Made by a program: the position numbers and the translations under genes
Origin: an uncultured Pseudobutyrivibrio sp.
Lineage (GTDB): Bacteria; Bacillota; Clostridia; Lachnospirales; Lachnospiraceae
Direction of reading: 5' to 3'
DNA: 44,582 nucleotides
Assembly: GCA_946403965.1 (NCBI GenBank)
Contig: CAMJBT010000024.1
Span: forward strand, 1-44,582
In this document: one piece after another, positions 1-7,728 of the stretch
Layout: each line of letters begins with the position of its first letter
How positions within the stretch are numbered: position 1 is the stretch's first letter
The notes under the pieces: model-generated
What the model was told of the DNA's origin: nothing
Database searches by the model: none
Seen by the model: only the letters and a program-made list of their open reading frames with translations

Positions 1-134
1 ACAGCTTATTTAAGTGCGCCAGTTTATGGCTTTCCTCTACTTTCTTTCACACTATCTACCTTCTATAATTAAGTAATTTATCACAACAAATTCTATCGCA
101 TTTAGGCTATTTTTCAAAGTCAAAACCCAAAAAT

Positions 135-163
135 TTGACTTTTTTAATTAATAATGATATATT
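135..163 (+). promoter_or_regulatory. Sigma-A promoter of the wall hydrolase gene
   Basis: A -35 box TTGACT (135-140) is followed after 17 bp by TATATT (158-163), which also carries an extended -10 TGA (155-157). Transcription would start near 170, leaving a leader of about 50 nt before the AGGAGG at 210-215. The 134 bases to its left are AT-rich and show no gene. Confidence 0.7.
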
Positions 164-218
164 AGCCCACGTAACATATTTGTAATATATGAAATTATTT
201 GTAAATAACAGGAGGCTT

Positions 219-1439
219 ATGATTAGATTTAACAATATTGAAACTGCAAAGTGTGCAATGTATAGGAAGTTCGTTAACAAGCGTACAAAGCAGTCAGTAG
301 CGTTAGCTTTGTCTACAGCTCTTTTAATTACAGGTGCTTTTATTGATGCTCCTGCAGAGAAAATTACAACTACAAATGTGGAAGTGCAGCCAGCTACAAC
401 AGCAGGTGCTTTTGCAGCGATGTCAGCAATGGATTTCTCGGCTATGGCATCTGGTGTAGAGGCTTCAAATGTTACAGTCGTTGCAGCCACAACCGATCAG
501 GTTGAAGGTGATTCAAATGATATGTACGATGAGTGGTCTGATAAGGTGATGGCAAATGTTAATGAATACATTTACATCCGCTCAGAGGCAAATACTGCTT
601 CAGAGGCTGTCGGTAAGCTCCGTTCAGGTGATATTGCTACATTAGTAGATGTTTTTGATGGTTGGTACGAGATTGAGTCAGGAAATGCTCACGGATATGT
701 ATCAGCAGATTATTGTGTTACTGGTATTGAGGCATATGAGCTTGCAATCGATGTTTGTGATTCATTTGCTACAACTGATGTAAATGGTCTTCGTATTAGA
801 AGCGAAGCATCAGAGGATTCAAAGATTGTTAAGGTTGTTTCTAAGGGAAGCAAGCTTGAGGTAGATACAGAAGCTAAAGAGGTTGATGGATGGGTTGCAG
901 TTAAATCTGGCAACAAGTCTGGTTATGTAAAGGCTGACTATGTCCAGGTTGATATGGCAACAGGCGAGGCTATCACTCTCGAGGAAGAAGCTGCAGCACA
1001 GGCAGCTGAAAAGGAAGCCGCAGAAGCAAAGGCAGCTGAGCAGGCAGCTATGGCAGAGGCTGCAAAGGCACAGGCAGCAGAGACAGCAGCTGCAAAGCAG
1101 GCAGTTGTTTCTTCAGCTGATGATGTTACTCTTCTTGCTGCTATTATTCAGATTGAAGCTGGTAGCGAGTCATATGAAGGACAGGTTGCAGTTGGTGCTG
1201 TTGTTATGAACAGAGTACTCAGCGGTTCTTATGCAAACAATATTCATGATGTTATTTTTGCAAGAGGCCAGTTCTCAACATCTCGTATGTCTAGTGTAGT
1301 TGCAAATGGTCCTAAAGCCTCATGTGTACAGGCTGCTCAGGAAGCTATGGCAGGTTCAGATCCATCGGGTGGACGCCTTCACTTTAGACGTGCAGGTTCA
1401 AAAGAAGGATTAATCATTGGAAACCATGTTTTCTACTAA
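219..1439 (+). CDS. Secreted SH3-domain / SleB-type cell wall hydrolase
   Basis: A probable peptidoglycan hydrolase of the SleB/CwlJ (Hydrolase_2) family, acting outside the membrane. The ATG at 219 was chosen because AGGAGG lies just upstream; an in-frame ATG at 189 has no ribosome site. Of 406 residues, the first 26 are basic, followed by a hydrophobic signal or anchor segment (about 27-42). Two bacterial SH3 domains follow (about 110-165 and 187-244, each with an IRSEA motif and a GYV ending). Next comes an Ala/Glu/Gln-rich helical linker (about 255-297). The catalytic domain (about 301-406) contains IEAGSESYEGQVAVGAVVMNR, with the family's conserved Glu, and ends GNHVFY. The gene is monocistronic between its own promoter and terminator. 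SleB is best known from spore germination, but SH3-fused versions occur in vegetative Clostridia, so a role in wall turnover is more likely here. The substrate bond is not resolved from sequence. Confidence 0.88.
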   Translation: MIRFNNIETAKCAMYRKFVNKRTKQSVALALSTALLITGAFIDAPAEKITTTNVEVQPATTAGAFAAMSAMDFSAMASGVEASNVTVVAATTDQVEGDSNDMYDEWSDKVMANVNEYIYIRSEANTASEAVGKLRSGDIATLVDVFDGWYEIESGNAHGYVSADYCVTGIEAYELAIDVCDSFATTDVNGLRIRSEASEDSKIVKVVSKGSKLEVDTEAKEVDGWVAVKSGNKSGYVKADYVQVDMATGEAITLEEEAAAQAAEKEAAEAKAAEQAAMAEAAKAQAAETAAAKQAVVSSADDVTLLAAIIQIEAGSESYEGQVAVGAVVMNRVLSGSYANNIHDVIFARGQFSTSRMSSVVANGPKASCVQAAQEAMAGSDPSGGRLHFRRAGSKEGLIIGNHVFY

Positions 1440-1461
1440 AAATAATAAAATGCAAAATTAT

Positions 1462-1493
1462 AAGCTTTTAGGTCTTTTCCTAAAAGCTTTTTT
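1462..1493 (+). terminator. Intrinsic terminator after the wall hydrolase
   Basis: An 11-bp perfect stem AAGCTTTTAGG / CCTAAAAGCTT with a 6-nt loop runs into a T-tract (1488-1493). Confidence 0.88.
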
Positions 1494-1497
1494 GTTA

Positions 1498-1539
1498 TAT
1501 AATGCATAATAAATCATTGTTAATGTATATTTATGCATA
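1498..1539 (+). promoter_or_regulatory. argF promoter with two ARG boxes (ArgR operator)
   Basis: TATAAT at 1498-1503 is the likely -10; the -35 position falls in the preceding terminator and matches poorly. Two 18-bp ARG boxes follow, at 1501-1518 and 1522-1539. Their cores TGCATAATAAATCA and TGTATATTTATGCA each match the consensus TGAATWWWWATTCA at 12 of 14 positions. The boxes are 3 bp apart, 21 bp centre to centre, which is the spacing known for ArgR hexamer operators. They overlap the -10 and the start region, so repression by ArgR with arginine is inferred. Confidence 0.75.
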
Positions 1540-1552
1540 AAGGAGGTACGTT

Positions 1553-2548
1553 ATGGACTTGAAGGGAAAGAATTTTTTAAAGATGCTGGATTTTACTCCA
1601 GAGGAGATTAATGGACTAGTTGATTTATCGTTGCACTTAAAAGCTGAAAAGAAGCAAGGAAAATCACAGGCAGGATATCTGGCAGGAAAGAATATCGCAT
1701 TGATTTTTGAAAAAACTTCCACACGTACCCGCTGCTCTTTTGAAGTTGCTGCCCATGACATGGGAGCCCATGTGACATATCTTGACCCATCTGGTTCGCA
1801 GATTGGAAAGAAGGAATCCATTGCTGATACAGCTCGTGTATTAGGCCGTATGTATGATGGAATAGAATATCGCGGATTTGCTCAGACAATAGTAGAGGAT
1901 TTGGCTAAGTATGCTGGTGTTCCAGTATGGAACGGTCTTACCAATGAATCACATCCTACACAGATGATAGCCGACATGATGACAATAAAGGAACATTTTG
2001 GAAAGCTTTCAGGAATAAAGTTTGTATATATGGGCGATGCTCGTTATAATATGGGTAACTCACTTATGGTTACATGCGCAAAGCTTGGAATGGATTTTGT
2101 GGCATGCACTAATAAGAAATACTTTCCAGAGGATTCACTTGTGGCAAAGTGTCAGGAAATCGCAAAAGAAACTGGTGCGACAATCACTCTTACTGAGGAT
2201 GTAGCAGAGGGCTGTAAGGATGCTGATGTTATCTATACAGATGTATGGGTTTCAATGGGAGAGCCTGATGAGGTATGGGCAGAGCGTATAAAGGAATTAT
2301 CACCATATCAGGTAAACAGCCAGGCATTTTCGTATGCGAAGCCAGAGGCGAAGTTTATGCATTGCCTCCCAGCCTTCCATGATTTGAACACTACAATCGG
2401 AAAGCAGATTTATGAGAAGTTCGGTATCGACTGCATGGAGGTTACCGACGAAATCTTTGAAAGTGAGCGTTCAATTGTCTTTGATGAGGCAGAAAATAGA
2501 ATGCACTCAATTAAGGCGGTTATGTACGCAACATTAGGAAATGCTTAA
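1553..2548 (+). CDS. argF: Ornithine carbamoyltransferase
   Basis: Joins carbamoyl phosphate and ornithine to give citrulline in arginine synthesis, in the cytoplasm. The 331 residues are the normal length. The carbamoyl-phosphate loop STRTR is at 56-60, HPTQ at 134-137, the ornithine-specific VSMGE loop near 232, and the catalytic HCLP near 270. The start has an ideal AGGAGG. Two ARG boxes upstream point to the biosynthetic enzyme (argF) rather than catabolic arcB, and no arcA or arcC is nearby. The stop overlaps the start of birA by 8 bp, so the two are probably cotranscribed. Confidence 0.95.
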   Translation: MDLKGKNFLKMLDFTPEEINGLVDLSLHLKAEKKQGKSQAGYLAGKNIALIFEKTSTRTRCSFEVAAHDMGAHVTYLDPSGSQIGKKESIADTARVLGRMYDGIEYRGFAQTIVEDLAKYAGVPVWNGLTNESHPTQMIADMMTIKEHFGKLSGIKFVYMGDARYNMGNSLMVTCAKLGMDFVACTNKKYFPEDSLVAKCQEIAKETGATITLTEDVAEGCKDADVIYTDVWVSMGEPDEVWAERIKELSPYQVNSQAFSYAKPEAKFMHCLPAFHDLNTTIGKQIYEKFGIDCMEVTDEIFESERSIVFDEAENRMHSIKAVMYATLGNA

Positions 2549-3314
2549 GGAATTAAATTTCGAATATTACGACACAGTAGATTCAACAAACGAAAGAATA
2601 AAGGAACGTGCTAGAGCTGGGGCTTCCCAAGGGCTTATTATTTCTGCTGGCACACAGACGGCAGGTAAAGGCAGAATTGGAAGAAAGTGGGAATCACCCA
2701 GCCACGATTCTATTTCAACATCAATATTATTACATCCAAAAGAACTTACTTTAGAATCTGTTCCAACCATCACTATCATTGCGGCAATGGCCGTTAGAAA
2801 GGCATTAGAAATTACTTGTGGCCTTGAGGGCCTAATAAAGTGGCCGAATGATATTGTACTTGATGGGAAAAAGATTTGTGGTATCCTTACCGAGATGGAA
2901 ATTAAGGACGGAAAACCTTGGTATGTCACTTGCGGAATTGGTGTGAATGTACACAACACCAGTTTTCCAGAAGAAATAGCCTTCAAGGCTACATCTGTGG
3001 ATCTGCAATTAAGACACAATGGCAGTACAAAAAAAGGAAGCCGAAAAGAGATTACTCATGCCATTTGGCAGTGCTTTAGAGACTATTATAATATTTTCAT
3101 AAAGACCGGAGATTTAGCAGGACTAAAAGAAGAATATGAAAGACATCTTGCTAATCGTGGAGAACGTGTTAGAATAGAAGCTCAGGCAGATTCTTATGAG
3201 GCGACAGCCGTGGGAATTACCCACCGGGGTGAACTTATCGTAAACACCCAGGGTGAAGAACGAATAATCAGAGCCGGTGAAGTATCGGTCAGAGGAATAT
3301 ACGGATATGTTTAG
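2541..3314 (+). CDS. birA: Biotin--[acetyl-CoA-carboxylase] ligase, no HTH domain
   Basis: Activates biotin to biotinyl-AMP and transfers it to the carrier protein of biotin-dependent carboxylases. The 257 residues start directly with the catalytic domain: STNERIK at 15-21, the biotinyl-AMP loop GKGRIGRKW at 42-50, KWPNDI at 100-105, and GKKICGIL with the catalytic Lys near 111. A small SH3-like C-terminal domain follows from about 210. The N-terminal winged helix of E. coli-type BirA is absent, so this is a monofunctional ligase and not the biotin repressor. Its ATG lies inside the end of argF, suggesting translational coupling. Confidence 0.93.
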   Translation: MLKELNFEYYDTVDSTNERIKERARAGASQGLIISAGTQTAGKGRIGRKWESPSHDSISTSILLHPKELTLESVPTITIIAAMAVRKALEITCGLEGLIKWPNDIVLDGKKICGILTEMEIKDGKPWYVTCGIGVNVHNTSFPEEIAFKATSVDLQLRHNGSTKKGSRKEITHAIWQCFRDYYNIFIKTGDLAGLKEEYERHLANRGERVRIEAQADSYEATAVGITHRGELIVNTQGEERIIRAGEVSVRGIYGYV

Positions 3315-3375
3315 CGAAGCTTACATCTTTTTCAAAAGGGTGATGCTGCGCTTTTCCCGCTTTTAAAGGAGTCAA

Positions 3376-3702
3376 ATGGAAGAAACAGTTTTATGCGGCG
3401 CAAGCTGCTACACCAAAAAATTCTATCTTAATCCTGATTTCAACGGACTACCTCCGATGATAAAGGATGAGCTAAAAATCCTGTGTGTTATGTATACAGA
3501 GGAGGTAAGCGGTACAATTCAAATGATTTACGACGAGGATGGTTCACTCAGAATAGAAGTTGATCACAACGAGGATGATTTTCTCTATGACGAGATTGGT
3601 TCTGCCCTTGAAGTAAAAAGAATGCAGCGAGAAAGAACAGAGCTTTTTGAAGCTCTTGAGACATATTACAAAGTAGTTTTTTTAGGTGAGGGTCTCTTAT
3701 AA
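3376..3702 (+). CDS. Small conserved Lachnospiraceae protein (DUF6145-like)
   Basis: A 108-residue soluble acidic protein with no signal peptide or membrane segment. It resembles from memory a family annotated as DUF6145 in Lachnospiraceae, with a start of the type LCGASCYTKKFYLNP and an end of the type ALETYYKVVFLGEG. A Cys pair at 7 and 11 is the only metal- or redox-like feature. The function is unknown. The start has AAAGGAG 5-6 nt upstream. It lies between birA and coaX on the same strand without a visible terminator, so it may share their transcript. Confidence 0.72.
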   Translation: MEETVLCGASCYTKKFYLNPDFNGLPPMIKDELKILCVMYTEEVSGTIQMIYDEDGSLRIEVDHNEDDFLYDEIGSALEVKRMQRERTELFEALETYYKVVFLGEGLL

Positions 3703-3789
3703 ACCAATGCTTATAAATATAAAAGAGACTCGATGAAGTAGCAGGATTGTGGGAGACAATCGTGCTGTTTCCTTAGAAAGGAGAATTAA

Positions 3790-4560
3790 ATGCTTCTTAC
3801 AATAGATGTTGGAAATACAAATATCACAATGGGTGTTTTTGACGGAGAAGACCTTTTAGGCTCATTCCGTTTCACCACAAAAATCAACAGAACATCAGAT
3901 GAGTTTGGAATTACAATCAAAGAGATAATCCGATCAAACAGATTGGATGCGGATATGATTGATGATGTTATTATTGCATCAGTAGTGCCAAACGTAATGC
4001 ACTCACTCACAAGCTCAATCATTAAATATTTTGATATTCAGCCTATCATTGTGGAGGCTGGCATCAAGACAGGAATCAGAATTGCAACAGAGAATCCAAA
4101 GCAGATTGGTGCTGACCGTATCGTAGATGCAGCTGGGGCCTATGAGCTTTATGGTGGTCCTGTTCTTGTACTGGATTTTGGTACAGCTACTACATACGAT
4201 TTGGTGGATGCAAACGGTGCATTCGTTTCAGGCGTTACAGCTCCTGGTATTCGTATCAGCGCAAAGGCCCTTTGGGAGGATGCTGCAAAGCTTCCAGAAA
4301 TTGAAATCAAAAAGCCAGAAAAGATTCTTGCAAAGGAGACAATTTCTTCAATGCAGGCAGGTCTTGTGTATGGACAGATTGGTCAGACAGAATACATTGT
4401 TAAGCACATGATTGAGGAGAGCGGTTACGAGGATGTAAAGGTTGTTGCAACTGGTGGACTTGGAAATCTTATTTCAAATGAGACACAGTGCATTGATATC
4501 TACAATCCAAACCTTACTCTTTATGGAATGAAGTTTATTTACGACAAACAGAAGAAATAA
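3790..4560 (+). CDS. coaX: Type III pantothenate kinase
   Basis: Phosphorylates pantothenate, the first step of coenzyme A synthesis. The 256 residues fit the ASKHA-fold CoaX family: [10 protein letters not shown] phosphate motif at 6-15, the GADR motif near 106, the [10 protein letters not shown] second phosphate motif near 131-140, and ATGGLG near the C-terminus. AAAGGAG precedes the ATG. The stop overlaps the dusB start by one base (TAATG), so translation is coupled. An imperfect hairpin (GATTGT/ACAATC) lies in the 87-bp gap upstream, with no recognised riboswitch. Confidence 0.94.
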   Translation: MLLTIDVGNTNITMGVFDGEDLLGSFRFTTKINRTSDEFGITIKEIIRSNRLDADMIDDVIIASVVPNVMHSLTSSIIKYFDIQPIIVEAGIKTGIRIATENPKQIGADRIVDAAGAYELYGGPVLVLDFGTATTYDLVDANGAFVSGVTAPGIRISAKALWEDAAKLPEIEIKKPEKILAKETISSMQAGLVYGQIGQTEYIVKHMIEESGYEDVKVVATGGLGNLISNETQCIDIYNPNLTLYGMKFIYDKQKK

Positions 4561-5540
4561 TGATTGAAAAATTACAAATCGGAAACGTAACATTAGAAAA
4601 TAATTTGATTTTGGCACCAATGGCAGGCGTAACAGACCTGCCATTTCGTTTGCTATGCAAAGAACAAGGTGCTGCTTTGTGCTGCATGGAAATGGTCAGT
4701 GCAAAGGGAATCTTTTACAACAATAAAAATACAGAGAGTCTTCTAACTGTAGACGAAAGAGAGCGTCCAGTCAGCCTGCAGCTTTTTGGTTCAGATCCTG
4801 AAATTATGGGTGCAATGGCAGCCAAAATAGAGCATAGAAATTTTGATATTTTAGATATCAACATGGGCTGTCCTGTTCCTAAAGTAGTTAACAATGGTGA
4901 TGGTTCTGCTCTGATGAAGAATCCAGTGCTTGCAGGAAAGATTATCGAGAGTATGGTAAAAGCCATAAATAAGCCAGTCACTGTTAAGATTAGAAAAGGT
5001 TTTGACGATGAACATATTAACGCTGTAGAGATGGCACATGTGGCCGAAGAATCTGGAGCGGCTGCAGTGGCAGTCCATGGACGAACCAGAGAACAATATT
5101 ATTCTGGAAAAGCTGATTGGAGCATAATTGCTGATGTAAAGTCTGCAGTGAAGATACCAGTAATTGGTAATGGAGATATTCTGGATGCCCGAGATGTCAT
5201 CGCTATGAAAGAGCAGACAAATTGCGATGGCTTTATGATCGGAAGAGGTGCTCAGGGCAACCCATGGATTTTCCATCAGATTCTTACATACTTTGAAACA
5301 GGTGAGCTTATTGGCAAACCGCCTATGGAAGAAATGGTGAAGACAATGCTTCGTCATGCTAAACTTCAAATAGAATTCAAGGGAGATTACCTTGGAATAC
5401 GCGAAATGAGAAAGCACGCAGCATGGTATACAGCAGGCTACAAAGGAGCTAGTAAGCTCCGTGGCCGTATCAATGACGTGGAATCTTATGAGGAGTTGGA
5501 GAAGCTGTTTACAGAATTTTTGAGTACCTATTGTCAGTGA
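4560..5540 (+). CDS. dusB: tRNA-dihydrouridine synthase
   Basis: An FMN- and NADPH-dependent enzyme that reduces uridines in the tRNA D-loop. The 326 residues have the TIM-barrel start LAPMAGVTDLPFR, the catalytic motif NMGCPVPKV with Cys104, a VKIRKGFDD strand, and AVHGRTREQYYSG and IGNGDI flavin-site motifs. It belongs to the DusB-like bacterial branch. It starts at the overlapping TAATG of coaX. No terminator is visible between it and the greA promoter. Confidence 0.93.
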   Translation: MIEKLQIGNVTLENNLILAPMAGVTDLPFRLLCKEQGAALCCMEMVSAKGIFYNNKNTESLLTVDERERPVSLQLFGSDPEIMGAMAAKIEHRNFDILDINMGCPVPKVVNNGDGSALMKNPVLAGKIIESMVKAINKPVTVKIRKGFDDEHINAVEMAHVAEESGAAAVAVHGRTREQYYSGKADWSIIADVKSAVKIPVIGNGDILDARDVIAMKEQTNCDGFMIGRGAQGNPWIFHQILTYFETGELIGKPPMEEMVKTMLRHAKLQIEFKGDYLGIREMRKHAAWYTAGYKGASKLRGRINDVESYEELEKLFTEFLSTYCQ

Positions 5541-5573
5541 TTTTGAATATTCTATGAATAGCGATAGGAATTC

Positions 5574-5602
5574 TTGACATCAAAATGTGGGTGGCTTATA
5601 AT
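5574..5602 (+). promoter_or_regulatory. Consensus sigma-A promoter of greA
   Basis: TTGACA (5574-5579), a 17-bp spacer and TATAAT (5597-5602): both hexamers are perfect. The expected start is about 5609, giving a leader of nearly 90 nt. Confidence 0.85.
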
Positions 5603-5619
5603 TCACTAAGTTACTAGGA

Positions 5620-5649
5620 CAAGCAAGGGATTTTGCTTGGTATTTTTTT
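5620..5649 (+). terminator. Terminator-like hairpin in the greA leader
   Basis: A perfect 7-bp stem CAAGCAA (5620-5626) / TTGCTTG (5633-5639) with a 6-nt loop is followed by seven consecutive T (5643-5649). It begins only about 11 nt after the predicted start, so a large share of transcripts could end as an RNA of about 40 nt. It sits upstream of greA rather than directly after dusB, so attenuation is one reading; a late dusB terminator placed behind the greA promoter is the other. Confidence 0.65.
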
Positions 5650-5695
5650 GGCAAAATCATTTAATAATACATCCTAACAGGAAAGGAAAACATTT

Positions 5696-6175
5696 ATGGA
5701 AGCAAAGAAAAATTTACTTACAGCCGAAGGACTTAAGATATTAGAGGACGAGCTTGAGGATCTCAAGGTCAATAAACGTAAAGAAGTATCTCAGAAGATT
5801 AAGGAAGCCAGAGAACAGGGCGACCTTTCAGAGAATGCAGAGTATGACGCAGCAAAGGATGAGCAGAGAGATATCGAAGCTCGTATCGAAGAAATCGAGA
5901 AGATTTTAAAGAACGCTGAGGTCGTTACAGAAGAACACGATACAAAGAACATTAACATCGGTTGGACAGTTACACTTCTTGACGTAGAGTTCGACGAGGA
6001 AGTAGAGTATAGAATCGTTGGTTCTACAGAGGCAAACAGCCTTAAGGGCAAGATTTCAAACGAGTCTCCAGTTGGAAAGGCTATTCTTGGACACAAGAAG
6101 GGCGATACAGTTACAGTAGAGACTGAGGCTGGTGAATTCCAGTACAAGATTCTTGCAGCAAAGAAGTCTAAGTAA
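5696..6175 (+). CDS. greA: Transcription elongation factor GreA
   Basis: Stimulates RNA cleavage by backtracked RNA polymerase. The 159 residues are the normal length. An N-terminal coiled coil (about 1-75) has the acidic tip motif DLSENAEYDAAKDEQ, and a C-terminal FKBP-like domain contains ISNESPVGKAILGHKKGD. AGGAAAGG lies 8-9 nt upstream of the ATG. Transcription comes from the consensus promoter at 5574 through a terminator-like leader, and ends at the strong terminator at 6192. Confidence 0.96.
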   Translation: MEAKKNLLTAEGLKILEDELEDLKVNKRKEVSQKIKEAREQGDLSENAEYDAAKDEQRDIEARIEEIEKILKNAEVVTEEHDTKNINIGWTVTLLDVEFDEEVEYRIVGSTEANSLKGKISNESPVGKAILGHKKGDTVTVETEAGEFQYKILAAKKSK

Positions 6176-6191
6176 TTAGAGGATAGGTATG

Positions 6192-6223
6192 GCGTCACAA
6201 CCAGATGGTTGTGGCGCTTTTTT
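6192..6223 (+). terminator. Intrinsic terminator after greA
   Basis: An 11-bp stem with one G-U pair (arms 6192-6202 and 6207-6217), a 4-nt loop AGAT and six T (6218-6223). It rules out the upstream in-frame ATG at 6189 as start of the next gene. Confidence 0.92.
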
Positions 6224-6242
6224 CATGCGTAAGGAGGACAAA

Positions 6243-7628
6243 ATGCTAGCAAAATTTAAAAAGACATTTATCGGTGACAAAGCTTTTTACAAGAGATACA
6301 TTTTCCTTGCAACACCAATGATCATCCAAAACTTTATTACAAACTTCGTAAGCTTTTTGGATAACATCATGGTTGGTCAATTAGGCCAGGAGGCAATATC
6401 TGCAGTTGCAACAGTTAACCAGCTTCACTTCGTATTTGCGTTAGCTATTTTTGGAGCTGCATCTGCAGGAAGTATTTATGGAGCACAGTATTTTGGAAAG
6501 GGGGACCACAAAGGCCACATGTACACTTTCCGTTTCAAGCTTTATGCTACTCTGCTGGCAACCTTTGTTGGTATCCTGATTTTTAAAATATTCGGTAGTC
6601 AGCTTATTTCGCTTTTCCTTACAGAAAGTGAAGGGGCTTCGCCAGAACTTGCTTTGGAATTTGGTCTTCAGTATTTGGGAATTATACTCCTGGGACTTAT
6701 CCCATTTGCAGTTAACCAGGCATATGCTACCAATATTAAGGAAACTGGTCAGACTGTAGTTCCAATGGTGGCAGGTATGGTTGCTGTAGCAACTAATGCA
6801 GTTTTAGACTACTGCTTAATCTTTGGCTTTGGCCCATTCCCAGAGTTGGGAGTACGAGGTGCAGCCATTGCAACTGTTATAGCAAGATATATAGAGTGTG
6901 CAATTGTACTGGTATGGGCTCATTCACATCGTGAGCTTAACAAATATCTTGAGGGGGCTTACACCGGATTTGGGATACCTGCCGACATACTAAAGCAGAT
7001 TCTCATAAAGGGTGCGCCATTGATGCTAAATGAAGTTCTTTGGGCAGCGGGAATGAGCATGGTTACTCAGAGTTATTCTGTTAGAGGAATGAATGTATTG
7101 ACTGCATTGAGTATGTCAAACACCATTGCAAATCTGTTCAATATAGTATTCATTCAGCTTGGTGCATGTATCAGTATCGTAGTTGGTCAGCACTTAGGTG
7201 CAGGGGATCTTGAGGATGCAAAGGATGCAGATAACAAGATGATTGCTTTCAGTGTATTCTGTTGTACTGTCATGGCCATCATCATGTTTGCATTTGGCGG
7301 ACTTTTCCCAAGAATATACAATGTAGATCCAGATATTAGAGCACTTGCTACTCGTTTTATTGCTGTGGCAGCTATATGGATGCCATCTTGCAGCTTTAGC
7401 CATTGTTCTTACTTTACACTTCGTTCAGGAGGAAAGACCCTTGTAACATTCCTTTTTGATTCTGTGTTTACATGGGTTATTGTGGCTCCATGTGCATTCA
7501 TTCTTGCACATTACACAGGCCTTGGAATAGTATGGGTATACTTCTTCGTGCAGGGTACAGAGCTTATCAAAAATGTTATGGGATATTTCATGGTTAAGAG
7601 CGATGTTTGGCTTGTGCAGATGGTTTGA
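6243..7628 (+). CDS. MATE family multidrug/organic cation efflux protein
   Basis: A 461-residue integral membrane exporter with about 12 membrane segments in two MatE halves, expected to use a Na+ or H+ gradient. The family features near the N-terminus are ATPMIIQNFITNFVSFLDNIMVGQLGQ (split over segment 1) and AVNQAYATNIKETGQT in the middle. The ATG at 6243 has AAGGAGG at a good distance; an upstream ATG at 6189 would lie before the greA terminator and is rejected. The gene stands between greA and lysS, which are often direct neighbours in Clostridia, so it looks inserted. The substrate cannot be told from sequence. Confidence 0.9.
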   Translation: MLAKFKKTFIGDKAFYKRYIFLATPMIIQNFITNFVSFLDNIMVGQLGQEAISAVATVNQLHFVFALAIFGAASAGSIYGAQYFGKGDHKGHMYTFRFKLYATLLATFVGILIFKIFGSQLISLFLTESEGASPELALEFGLQYLGIILLGLIPFAVNQAYATNIKETGQTVVPMVAGMVAVATNAVLDYCLIFGFGPFPELGVRGAAIATVIARYIECAIVLVWAHSHRELNKYLEGAYTGFGIPADILKQILIKGAPLMLNEVLWAAGMSMVTQSYSVRGMNVLTALSMSNTIANLFNIVFIQLGACISIVVGQHLGAGDLEDAKDADNKMIAFSVFCCTVMAIIMFAFGGLFPRIYNVDPDIRALATRFIAVAAIWMPSCSFSHCSYFTLRSGGKTLVTFLFDSVFTWVIVAPCAFILAHYTGLGIVWVYFFVQGTELIKNVMGYFMVKSDVWLVQMV

Positions 7629-7687
7629 CAAATCCCAAGTACTAGGTCTATAATTGATTGACTTTTTTATGTAATTACTAATCTAAT
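7625..7687 (+). promoter_or_regulatory. Tandem sigma-A promoters of lysS
   Basis: P1: TTGACA (7625-7630), 18 bp, TATAAT (7649-7654), both hexamers perfect; its -35 overlaps the stop codon of the MATE gene. P2: TTGACT (7658-7663), 18 bp, TCTAAT (7682-7687). No T-box or other leader structure is visible before the start at 7729. Confidence 0.72.
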
Positions 7688-7728
7688 TAAATATAATTAA
7701 ATATATATGAAATAACAAAGGAGATAAT

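Noticed and set aside
940..1209. Overlapping Gln/Leu-rich frame in the wall hydrolase linker
   Set aside because: It is a frame-shifted reading of the Ala/Glu repeat codons.
6189..6242. Earlier in-frame ATG for the MATE gene
   Set aside because: It would place the greA terminator hairpin inside the coding region; the ATG at 6243 has AAGGAGG.
7688..7728. T-box or other leader control of lysS
   Set aside because: The leader is short and has no T-box sequence or terminator hairpin.
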